Below are positions 30,840 to 41,386 of a stretch of 64,000 bases of DNA, in pieces. A program made the translations under genes and the position numbers. The notes under the pieces were generated by a model. The model saw only the letters and a list, made by a program, of their open reading frames with translations, was not told the DNA's origin and did no database searches. How positions within the stretch are numbered: the stretch's first letter is position 1; every line of letters begins with the position of its first letter. The stretch is taken from contig NC_044024.1 of assembly GCF_900496995.4 (NCBI RefSeq), positions 17,176,698 to 17,240,697 of the forward strand, read 5' to 3'. This DNA is from Aquila chrysaetos chrysaetos (lineage: Eukaryota; Chordata; Aves; Accipitriformes; Accipitridae).

Positions 30840-32000
30840 GCGAGGCCCGTGTGCTCGGCCCTCGGCTGCCCAAGGCCCCCGGTGGAGCAGGGCCAGGGAC
30901 CGGCGAGGTGCGGAGCCCTCCCCCGCCAGCAGCCAACGCACGGGGCCTTGAGGCCTGTAACCGGCCCTCGGTGCACCTGAAGGCGAACGGGCGGGAGACG
31001 GCGCAGGGACGCGGCGACCCCGGGCGGTGCAGCCCCAGGCGGCCTCCGGGGGCTCCTGGGAGCCGCCGACCGCCTCAGCCCGCTACACCGGAACCGCGGC
31101 CGAGGGGCTCCCGGTACCGGGAGAAGGGTGGCCGGGCCGGGGGAGCCCACGGCGGGCACGGGCAGAGCACGCCTCGGCCGGCCCCGCCTGAGGCCCCCCC
31201 CCGCCTTGAGGCGGCCTGAGGACCGCCCCGCCCCGCCCTCCGGCCCCGAGCTCGGCCGAAGGTTCCCGAGACCGTTCGGCTCAGGGAGCCGAAGAGTGAC
31301 GAGCGCGCTCGGGCGGATGCGCGGCGGCCCGCAGGGGAGGGCAGCGCGGTGCAGCGCCCCCTGGCGGCCGCGCAGCGGGGGCGGCGCCCGAGCCCGAGAA
31401 GCGGCGGCGGCGGCGGCGGCGGCCGGTGCCCGTTGTGCGGAGAAGGGCGGTGGGTGCTCGCGGCCGGAGCGCAGGTAACGCGGACCCTCGCCTTCCTCCT
31501 CCGCGCCGCGGGCTGCCCTTCTCCCTCCCGCCGCCGGGGAGCGGGGCCGGCCGCGCTCGCCTCGCCTCGAGCAGGAAGCGGCGGCGGGCACGGCCTGACC
31601 GCGCGGAGGCGGCGGAGGGGGCCGCCCGTCACCTCCGGCTGCCGCCGCCGCCGGGCCGCTCCCGGTGAGTCCGCCGCCGCTCCGTCTGGCTGAGGCGGGG
31701 GCCGCCCGGCCGCTCTTACCCCGCCCGGGGAACCGGCGGCGGGGCCCGGCGGCCGCCCGCGAAACACCTCCCGTGACGGTGCCCTCCCCGCGGCGGCGTC
31801 TCCGCCTCGAAACGCTCGTTTTCATGGTAAACTTCACCGGGAGCTGCGGGGAGGGGGGAACCGAGGGGTCGGCCTTGGAGGAGAGCGGGCGAGGCGTCTG
31901 CCTCGGACCGCGGCTGGCGTGCCGCGGCCGCGATCGGAGCGGGGAGGCGGGCGGGCGGGCGGTCGGCGGCCGGGGCCTCCTCATCTCGTCCTGCCCTTTC
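30840..32000. promoter_or_regulatory. ZBTB33: CpG-island promoter and probable non-coding exon 1 of ZBTB33
   Basis: A strong CpG island lies 0.8-1.9 kb upstream of the ZBTB33 coding exon. Mammalian ZBTB33 has an untranslated first exon, and a plausible donor here is GAGCGCAG|GTAACG with exon end at 31474. A second possible donor is TTTTCATG|GTAAAC near 31826. The island includes a (GGC)n tract near 31401-31424. A 450-codon minus-strand open frame across the island is a product of stop-poor GC-rich sequence. Confidence 0.6.
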
Positions 32001-32764
32001 CAGGCGCAGGGGAATAAAGTTCTAGGAGTAAAACGAAGGACTTGGAGCCTTTCCGTCGCTGTTCGGGTGGGTCGGGGTTGGTTTTTTTTTGCATCGGGTT
32101 GGGGGGGGGCGGCGCGTCGAATCGGATCGATGGATCAGTTTGACTTTACAGATCATTTTTGTTACCGTGCTGACGCGGTGTCTCGGTTTCTAACACAAAG
32201 CAACCTTGCAAGTACATGAGGAGGGGTGGGGAAAAAAAAAAAAAAAGTTTCTTTTTCTGGGCAAGGAAGTGAAGTATCAATAGCATTTTCATTAACCTCG
32301 GTTGACTGGTAGCATACAGATGCATGGATTTTGTTGTCCTGCCCATAAATAATAACCTGGGTGTTATTGGGCTTTCTCATAACAATTTATGGAATATTTT
32401 CACAATTAAAAAGAAATCGCTAATGGTGTTTAAAGCCTTCCGAGAGACCCGAATCTCGCATCTTCCCGGTTTTCAAATTTACCTTATTTGCTGTTGAATC
32501 AGCTAAGCAGTTGTTTCTCTGTTCCTCACCTTGTAAGAATAGAGGATATATTCAGAATTGCGCATACCTTGTGTAGAAGGGGAAGGGACAAATAACCATA
32601 AGGATCAAGTTTGCAGAGTGCTATAGCATATAAGCTTATGAGTAGTGTCTCAGCTTTGTTTTTTCAAAAGAAGGAATAAACAGTAAATGTGGGAATATCA
32701 CACAGTTAAAACCATAAATTTGTGTTTTTACTGATTTGATGCCTTTTACTTTCTCTTTGTAGGA

Positions 32765-34807
32765 ATGGAGGGGAAAAAACTGATTTCTGCAACAGACACA
32801 CAGTATTCTAGTGTGCTCCTTCAGTCTTTGAATGAACAACGTGGCCACGGACTTTTTTGTGATGTTACTGTCATTGTGGAGGACCGGAAATTTCGAGCTC
32901 ACAGGAACATCCTTTCGGCCTCAAGCACATATTTTCACCAGCTTTTCTCAGTGGCTGGGCAAGTGGTTGAACTGAGCTTTGTAAGAGCAGAAATTTTTGC
33001 AGAAATTCTTAACTATATTTATAGTTCCAAAATAATCAGCATTTCATCCGATTTACTTGATGAACTGATTAAATCAGGGCAACAGCTGGGTGTTAAATTC
33101 ATAGCTGATCTGGGCATACCTCCGTCTGAAGGAAAAAACATGCCAAGCGAGGGCAAAGATGGTGCTTCAGAAACTTCAACTTCTAGTCCAGGTCAAAAGG
33201 ACGCTGAAACACAAGTACCTGTAATACGGCCAGAGGGTCAAGAGGTAACGGATGGGATGCCGGTGATAACACAATCATTCTCTTTACATGGCATAGAATA
33301 TGAGACTACAAAAATTACAGTGAGCGATTCAGATGATGAAGATGATGATGTAATCTTTTGCTCTGAGATTGTTCCTCCAAAAGAATGTACTAAGGATAAA
33401 AATGCTGCAACCCAGAACCAGCCTTGCCCAAGTCCAGCTGGAGTTGTTTCTGACCAAAAATCAGGTGGTAGTGGTGGCTCTCCCCATTTGACGAGCACCA
33501 CAGCAGCTCAAAAACTCACTTTGTCTGCCAGTCAGCTAAGCCCAAACCAAACACAATCAAGTGCTGAATCACTTGTCTCTGGAACACCACAGCATTTGAC
33601 TCCCAATATCATTGTGCTAAATAAGCCTCTACTTAACTCATCGCTCAGTGCCAGCTCCTTGCATCAAACACATGTGACCCCTACAATTAATTTAGTTGAG
33701 GAGAACCAGCAGCCATCTAATAATGGCTCCTTAACTGAAGTGGAAACAACTGCTGTTGATGATGAAGAGGCTGTTGAAGATGATGTGGATATCATTAGCT
33801 CCTCTAGTCCTGGTTCAGTCAGCAGTAGCTCTTTGGTTCAGCAACCTTCTCTACCCAAAGCAGCAACCACTGAAGGATCAGGTGTACAGAAAAAACAGGT
33901 TGTTACATTTTCACAAGAGCCATTTTCTAAACCTGGAGAATTTAAAATAAAAATCTCAGATGTCCTTACTGGAAACAACAAGGAATTAAGTTCAGGTATA
34001 GCATCAAAGCATGTGGCAGAAGGGCAGAAAATCATAACATTAGATACAGCAACTGAAATAGAAGGCTTATCCACAGGCTGTAAGGTTTACGCGAATATCG
34101 GTGAGGATACATATGACATAGTCATTCCTGTGAAGGGTGATTCCGAGGAAGGCGAAGCCAAGGCTGATGAAACGCCTAGAACATCTGGTGGTGATTCTCC
34201 AAACAGGAAACGCATGAAAGTAAAGCACGATGACCATTACGAGCTCATAGTGGATGGAAGAGTCTACTACATTTGTATTGTGTGTAAGAGATCATACGCG
34301 TGTCTGACAAGTTTACGGAGACATTTTAATGTTCATTCCTGGGAGAAGAAGTATCCATGTCGATATTGTGACAAAGTTTTTCCTCTTGCAGAATACCGTA
34401 CAAAGCATGAAATTCACCACACGGGTGAGCGAAGGTACCAGTGCTTGACGTGTGGCAAATCTTTCATCAACTACCAAATTACGGCCTCCCACATAAGATC
34501 AGTTCATAGTCAAGACCCTTCTGGAGATACCAAGCTTTATCGATTGCATCCTTGCAGGTCTTTGCAGATCAGACAGTATGCGTACATTACTGATCACTCA
34601 AGCAGTATACCAGTAATAAACGAGGGTGGAATTGTTTATCGTGTTGGCACAGGGAAGGATGGCACTGAAGGAACAACATCTAACCCTCCAGCCAAACAAA
34701 TTACCTGGGATGACATTTTCATTCCGCAGGGAAATGAAGCAATTTTTAAACAAAATCCATCAGAGGGAAGTACTGAATTTGAGTTTGTAATACCAGAATC
34801 TTACTGA
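32765..34807 (+). CDS. ZBTB33: ZBTB33 (Kaiso), BTB and three-zinc-finger methyl-CpG-binding factor
   Basis: Kaiso is a nuclear transcription regulator that binds methylated CpG pairs and the TCCTGCNA site, interacts with p120-catenin and recruits the NCoR co-repressor. The whole 680-aa protein (human 672) is in one exon, with acceptor TTTGTAG two bases before the ATG. The BTB/POZ domain covers about residues 1-118 (SLNEQRGHGLFCDVTVIVED, then FRAHRNILSASSTYFHQLFS). An acidic segment, SDSDDEDDDVIFCSEI, follows near 190-205. Three C2H2 fingers have first cysteines at residues 504, 532 and 560 (CIVCKRSY, CRYCDKVF, CLTCGKSF). A conserved carboxy arm follows (RLHPCRSLQIRQYAY) and the end is STEFEFVIPESY. 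The Ser/Thr-rich middle is the least conserved part, and a local SEGK duplication lies near residues 121-130. No defect is seen. Confidence 0.98.
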   Translation: MEGKKLISATDTQYSSVLLQSLNEQRGHGLFCDVTVIVEDRKFRAHRNILSASSTYFHQLFSVAGQVVELSFVRAEIFAEILNYIYSSKIISISSDLLDELIKSGQQLGVKFIADLGIPPSEGKNMPSEGKDGASETSTSSPGQKDAETQVPVIRPEGQEVTDGMPVITQSFSLHGIEYETTKITVSDSDDEDDDVIFCSEIVPPKECTKDKNAATQNQPCPSPAGVVSDQKSGGSGGSPHLTSTTAAQKLTLSASQLSPNQTQSSAESLVSGTPQHLTPNIIVLNKPLLNSSLSASSLHQTHVTPTINLVEENQQPSNNGSLTEVETTAVDDEEAVEDDVDIISSSSPGSVSSSSLVQQPSLPKAATTEGSGVQKKQVVTFSQEPFSKPGEFKIKISDVLTGNNKELSSGIASKHVAEGQKIITLDTATEIEGLSTGCKVYANIGEDTYDIVIPVKGDSEEGEAKADETPRTSGGDSPNRKRMKVKHDDHYELIVDGRVYYICIVCKRSYACLTSLRRHFNVHSWEKKYPCRYCDKVFPLAEYRTKHEIHHTGERRYQCLTCGKSFINYQITASHIRSVHSQDPSGDTKLYRLHPCRSLQIRQYAYITDHSSSIPVINEGGIVYRVGTGKDGTEGTTSNPPAKQITWDDIFIPQGNEAIFKQNPSEGSTEFEFVIPESY

Positions 34808-37800
34808 AATGCATTAAATGCAGGAAAAAGGATTCAGCGCAGAAATACTGCAGCTGTTTTAAATGAACTGTTAAAATCACTGTAAAATCAAACATTAAAG
34901 TGAAAACAAGTTAACTTGTTCTACCAACTCGTCGAGTGGTAGCACTTAGATGGATCATTAGTAGCTGCAAGCGATCTGTGGAAGCGATTCATCTGAAAGT
35001 TTACTTGAATAAAGAGTAAGACATTTCCAAGGAGCTGGCAGTGTTTTCTGGTATGTTAATTTTGATCAAAACATGGGGATTTGTAGCTTGAAAAGGTACA
35101 ATTTCTTCTGAAGAGCTAGAAATCTTTCTTCTAAAGTAATTGAGGTAATTCCTGTACCCATACTTACTATGTAAACCCTTTCTTTCATGTTAGCACTTTA
35201 ATGCTGAATTCTGTTTAGACGTTAACCAAGAAAACAGTAAGATTTTTCATTGTAGTCTCTTGAATATGGAACCATTTAAAAAAAAAAAATCTCAGAACTC
35301 ATTTTTGTGAACAATGCATTACTGCAAGGGTCCAAAATAACTGATCCAATAGTTTGGAATAGTGTATTTTTGAATTAGCATCTTAGTTCTGCTTTTATAA
35401 GCACTATGAATCATCTGTCTTCATGCAAATAGTCTTGCCAACAAGAGATACTCAGTTAGGGCTAACTTGAACAAACTTTATTTATACTTGGCAGTATGGT
35501 GAGCAGAGTATTCAGTGTCTGGACCATTGTATTTTGCTCTTTTTGCAATGGGGAAAAAAAACCCCCAAACCCACAAAGCTCAATAGTGAAGATTAGAACA
35601 CTTAGGAAGGAGAAAATTTTGCCTTTTCAAAGCTTGAGGAATAATGTTAGGTTTTCTTACTACTGGAAAAGATGCCAGTAGTTAGTTTGGAATAAAGTGC
35701 TGTTCCTTTTTTTGCCCTTCAAGAAGAAAGGCTTCAGTCTGGTATTTCAAAAAAAGGTAATACGATAAAATTAATCTTTTTTTTAGCTGAAAGCTTTGAA
35801 ATTTGCTTCTCAAAACGATGAAATAATCTAAGTGCTGTATCAGTTTAGCACCAAGACTGCTGAGGATCTTGTATGCCTATTTGGCTAGATCTTTAAGTGA
35901 AACAGGGATTTGGATTTCACATGCATACACGCACTCACACATGCGCACAAACACCTCCCCCCCCCCCCCCCCCCACTTTTATAGGGTGTGGAAGCATGAG
36001 GACTAAACCAAGAATCAGAAAATACCCTCCATCCACTGTAATCCAAAGTATCATTTTTCTGCAGTTGACTAGTTGTCACCTATTTTCAGTTTTGGGTTTA
36101 TTACATTGTCCTTTTTTCTCCTTGCAATTGGCACATATTTAGGCACTTAGAAGATAAATTAGATGTCCAACTTGAACAGGAAACAGTAGATCTGAGAAAA
36201 AACAAACAGCTGTTTACAGGAGTCATAGTTTAGCATTTCAGATTTAGTGACTTGTTGAATTTTTGTAAATGGTGATATGAAAACTGCTCAAGTTCTAGAG
36301 GTGACTGAGAAAGATTGTCGTGCATAGTACTAGTTAGTTATTGTAACCTTTCATTGCTTAAATTACCGTTAAAGGTTTTTCTTTTCATGTTTTAAGTAAG
36401 CATCTTGATCCTATGACCTTCAAGGTTAAGGTTTTAGACATATAGTACTCTAGACAGAAAGACATTTAAATGGTGAATGGTTCAAATACAACTTGAGCTG
36501 TAAAAAAGGGTACCAGAAATCTGTATGAGTAATGATGGGAGAAAGAGGAGGATTTGTTTACCTTATGCATGTAATGCTCAGCACTTCTGTTTTGTAGGCC
36601 AAGAACACAATGTACATGATTATTTCCAGATCATGTTGCAGACCCTTTTGAGTATAGTGGGGCATGCTTTCAAATGTTACAGGTTGGATGTTACCTGAGG
36701 TGGCATTTCAGCAGTCAAACATAATCCTCACAAGACATAAGTATTGATTGTCTGTATTAGCAGAGGTAGCTCTGACGTAGCTGGCTGCGTGCTATATTGA
36801 GACTTCCTGAACTTTTTGACAAGAAAAATACAATGCTATTTTTGTTACTGACATGACACTTCTGGAATTAAGCATATGTTGCAAAGTGTACCTTCAGTAA
36901 TGAACATAATGGCTATCAATATTTGCTGCTGATGTATTTAAAACCTTAAATTAAACTGTGCCTACTAAAGGTCTCTTTTTGGAGGAAAACTGGAAAACTA
37001 GGGCTTTGTAACTATTTTTGCTAGAAGACTCGTGCTTGCATGTGTCTCAGGGTCTTCAGTTTTCCTTGGAAGTGATTTTTGATATCCAAAGTCCAGAGGT
37101 CATGTAAAGCATTTTTTTAATTTCACTTCCAGTATTTATTGGTTTGGAAACATGTTAAATCCATTCTTGTAAAACTTTTTATGGGGCCATGAGCTTTTAT
37201 ATTTAGATTTCTGGCTATTGCACTTATATTTGTTTTTTTGTTTGTTTTTGTAAACACTTAGCTTCCAGTTTAACTTAATGAAAAACCTTATGTAAATATT
37301 AAGAAATTGGCTTTGGGGTAATGGAAGAAAAAGATTGAATCTGAAAAAGCATTTATATAAAACCTAAAAATGTCAACAGAGTATGGTAGCAAACCTCACA
37401 GTCATTTATATGGATATAAAAACATTAACGGATCTGCTGCAAAATATGATAATGGTGGCTGCGTCCTCACTGTATGGTTTCTTTGGGGATTCATACCATA
37501 GCATTCCAGTATGTGAATTAAACAAATATTGAGATAACAATTGACTGCTTATTTATTTTGTACTGTTAAGGCATGCAGCTAATAAAAAGATGCAGAAGCT
37601 GACAACTATATACGTTGAGTTCTACAGCTATTGCCTAGGAACTGTTCCACGTGAAACATTTATCATTTTTGCCAGATCTGTAATGTATATAGTTGTACAG
37701 TCTTTCCTTAACATACTTTTTAAAGTTGTGTTCTACTTTTCATTAATCAATACTTGATATTAGTTCTTAGAGCTTTCTATGGCAAAAATAAAAAAGTTTA

Positions 37801-37810
37801 ATTCTAAAGA
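34808..37810 (+). other. ZBTB33: ZBTB33 3' UTR, about 3 kb
   Basis: No other gene signal appears before a well-placed AATAAA at 37787-37792, and AT-rich, TTTGTA-rich sequence fills the interval as expected for a long vertebrate 3' UTR. Earlier AATAAA sites at 35008-35013 and 37581-37586 may give shorter forms. An 18-base C run lies at 35957-35974 and would be hard to sequence accurately. Confidence 0.6.
37787..37792 (+). promoter_or_regulatory. ZBTB33: Likely distal ZBTB33 poly(A) signal AATAAA
   Basis: AATAAA in the context GGCAAAAATAAAAAAG sits about 2980 bases after the stop, consistent with the long 3' UTR of mammalian ZBTB33. It is the last plus-strand signal before T/G-rich low-complexity sequence. 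Confidence 0.5.
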
Positions 37811-37929
37811 TGGGTGTAGCATATTTCTTTTTAATGACAACTTCAACTTCTACAGTCTAACATGTTAGATTACCAACAGTTTGTAGCTTCCTTTTCCAGG
37901 TCTTTGGGAATAGCAGGGAACCCCGTGGG

Positions 37930-38045
37930 GTCGGGGAGGTGTTTTTATTTGGGGCTTAGGTTTTTTTGGTGGTTTTTTGTTTGTTTGTTTGCTGGAGGTT
38001 TTGTTTTTTGGTGGGTTTTTTTTGGTTTGGTTTTTTTTTTTGGTT
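37930..38045 (+). repeat. T/G-rich low-complexity tract
   Basis: Runs of T broken by GG and GGTTT units (for example TTTGTTTGTTTG) extend about 110 bases just past the presumed ZBTB33 3' end. It could act as a GU-rich termination-associated region, but that is inference. Confidence 0.6.
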
Positions 38046-41000
38046 GAGCATTTCCAAGAAAGCAAATTAGGTGAAAAACTGAACTGTGTATTGTGAGCTG
38101 AATGTTGTTGATAGATGCTTACTCCCAGAATAGGCGGAGCTGCTGTGGAACAGTCTGTCCAACTACTACCCTACCATCATTGCAAATGAGCTAGAAATCA
38201 AGAAAAACATACACAGTGACCTGTGCAACGCATTTCAGCTAGCTTACAGCTAGGGCTCCTCTTACCAGGGTGCTGACTAGTTATGATTTGGAAGAGTTAG
38301 GTTGTTGGTGAACCATGGCTAACGTGGAGAAAATTAGTTACTTTATGTAGACTTCTTATTACAGGTAAGGAATGCAATTTAATAAGTAACATACCAAATG
38401 ATGCTTTAGATGCCTTTATCTCCTTGGCATAGGGCTTCCACCTACTTCTGCTAACATCAGAGAGCAGCTGACGTCATCAGGACAGAATTAGGCCCAAAGT
38501 AATACAGCAAACATGGAAGTAAGTAAAGGAGACACACTGCATTGGCTGGATTATTTGCTTCTGTGTTAAGGAAAAAATCAGCATTAATGACTTTACAGTG
38601 ACTGAAGTCAGGGCACCCTGTTACGTGGGTGGAACTGCAGAATTATGAAGTGTAGGGGCATCTGGAGCTTTTAAAACAACTTAAAAAAAGGTGTCTCTGG
38701 CTAATCCTGGTAGAAACACCAGTTTCCAATATAGCAAATGCAGTTTTTTGGGGTTTGTTTTTTGTTTTTGTGTTTTTTTTAAATGCATGATGCTATTATA
38801 CTGGAATTCCTCAACTAACATTAAAGATGCCTGTAAAACAGGAAAGTTGCTAAAATGTAAAATGCAATTTATAAATGTTTACAAAAGTCACACAATTTTA
38901 TTTAACTTTGGTAAAGTAATAAAAGGGTACATATGAGTCACAATCTTGACATTCTCATAAGAAATGATGAATATACAGTGCAGAATGTTGCATTTACATT
39001 AAACGCTTAGTTTTACTCAAGCAGAAGGAAATGGGTAATCAACAGAAAATCCCACCAGTTATTTTTTAAATGTGAAAATGGACTTGTCCTTTTATAGTGA
39101 ATTTAAAGCAGCAATGTAATTTCTTTTAAATATTCCTTAAAAAAAAAAAAAGAGAATTTGGATATTTTCCTAAGTTTAGTATTTGTCAACTCAAAACCAA
39201 TGACATAGTCATTTCCTAATTGTTTCTCTGCCACTAAGTTATGTTCCCCTCATGAGTTTTAGTCCTGTCCTGTAGTGTCCCCTAGTCCTTCTAGCCCTAT
39301 TTAGTTGACAGGCACAAATGGCTGAGTGTGTTTGTCAGAAGTGGGACAGGACTGTTAGCTTTTATTTCAAAGATGGAGCAATAAAATGTTTTCTGATACT
39401 AAATTAATGTGCCCTTCTGATTCTAGTTTTGTGGGGAGTTTTAGCAGGAGAAGTACTGTCTATTTTGAAATTACCCATGGTCTCTTTATCAAGATTTAAT
39501 TCAGGAAAATGTAATATAAAACGGATGGCGCCCTAGTATATAAATTTATTTCCACTTAATTTACATACACTACTGCTTTAAATCCCATGAGTTGTATTCC
39601 TGTCTCCAGCCATTTATTTTTCTTTGTTACTGGAGAAAAGTTATGCTTGCTTCTGGATAAACAGTGTCATCCTTCAGCTTATTAATATACTGATTAGTAT
39701 TTGACAGTGGAAATGATAAGGTTAACATATAGCCTAGCCTAAAGGCTTTGCAAATGCATAGGACTAAAACCAGCATTATAAAGTGTGGGTGTACTTCGAA
39801 ACGCGAGATCAGAGACTTCAGTGTTTGTTTTCCATGTTGACAGTATTTCTTTTAATCTTTAAAAAAAAAAAAAAAAAAAAAAAAGTAGAGGGATGCCACA
39901 GTTTAAAATCCAACTGGATTTTTTTTTTCCCCCTAGCATGTATTCCACTTTTAGATTCCGAAAGCCAGATTTAGCTTTTAGGTACCTTTTCGTCTGCATC
40001 ACTTGAAAGTAAAGGTAGACAATTGAGGATTAAGGTCAACAATCTGATGCCAAGGAAATTAAATCTTTAGGAAATAAGGAGTAAAATGTCAATAGCTTAT
40101 TTTTATCCCTGAAGTAAGCAGTTGAGAACGCTCAGGTTGAGCAGCTCAGATCTGAACTTTGTCATCTGAAATCACTTCCTGGAGTAGAACCACACTTTAA
40201 AGCACAGTGTGTCACGTAACAAAGCTGACCTTCTCTTTTTATGCAGGATAGGATGCATGCAAAATCTGTTGGAATCTAGATCAATCAGCACAGTCATCGG
40301 CTGAAGACTAAATGAAAGTCACAATAATAATTGCAAATTCCTATCAGTTTCATCCTATATTACAGGGTGTTGAATTTTATCCATGTGAGACTTACATCTT
40401 GGAGAACTAGTAGTGGATATTCCTTATGTGCAGCCCGTAATACAGCTACTAAAACAGTGCTTATTCAGGGTGCTGATTCAGTCCATTAAAAAAGTTAAAA
40501 GTACAAGCTTAAAAAAAAAAATCCCAACCAAACAGAAAGGAAGAAAAAAAAAAATGTTTTCACTGCACTGTTTTAGTGACTTGTGGACAGTTTCTGATGC
40601 TCTTTATAGGAATACAAAGAAGATTTAGGCAGTGCAACCACCCAAACTGTTTGACTTCAGCATTACTTACACAGAATTCAGAGAGAGACAAGTCCATTTC
40701 ACCTTCCATCTTAAGAAGCATCCTGAAATAAAAACAGCTTGCCTATTAAAGCTTTTCCCCTCAAAAAAGCAATATTCCGATTGTTTTGCTGGACATACAT
40801 GAAAAATATCCTATGACGTTTTCATTAACACTAAAGTTTGAGACACTGTTGTGGTTCCCTCCAAGATTTTTCCAGTGCGTAGGCTGTAACCAACCAACAA
40901 GTGACACGAGCTAGGTTCTGCAGCCCCAAAGAATCCCAAGGCCAAACAAAACAAGCGTCAAGTCAAGGTGTCTGCAAGCACCCTCACCTTAAAGAGACTG

Positions 41001-41096
41001 ATACTCTCCTGCAACTATCGATCTTGGCTACCCTTACTTCAGCTTGGCACAAGATGGAGTAAGGCAGACCAGAATCTACCATCTGTGTTGTATCGC
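38046..41096. other. Intergenic stretch between convergent ZBTB33 and TMEM255A
   Basis: I found no coding exon, RNA gene or recognised transposon. It contains a 24-base A run at 39861-39884 and other A/T runs. A short minus-strand segment at 40675-40735 has an acceptor-like TTTATTTCAG followed by an open frame of a few dozen codons without recognisable content. Part of this may be 3' UTR of either gene if longer transcripts exist. Confidence 0.55.
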
Positions 41097-41102
41097 TTTA
41101 TT
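41097..41102 (-). promoter_or_regulatory. TMEM255A: Candidate TMEM255A poly(A) signal AATAAA
   Basis: TTTATT on the plus strand gives AATAAA about 285 bases past the TMEM255A stop codon in gene orientation. The mammalian 3' UTR is longer, so this may be only a proximal site. Confidence 0.4.
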
Positions 41103-41386
41103 AAAAACCAAGGACTACATGAACCTCGCAATAAAACAAGGAGTCTGGAATTTAGGTCACCTGCTACTCACCGGCACTGCAAAACATCAGCAGTATGTCC
41201 CCTTCCTCATACTCCGTTGTTAAACCTCTGAAATAAGTCTCGCAAGAAAGAACAGTCCAATCTAATATTTGTATTTGCAATTATCTTCTGTATCTATCCT
41301 CCTGCTCCCTCCCACAGTAAAATATAAATACAAAATGTTCACAATTATTTCAATGGCAAATATTTTTTTCTTCTTTCCCACATTCT

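Noticed and set aside
30632-31984. 450-codon minus-strand open frame upstream of ZBTB33
   Set aside because: It runs through a CpG island with very high GC, has Arg/Ala/Pro/Gly-dominated composition and overlaps other long frames on both strands, which is the signature of composition rather than coding.
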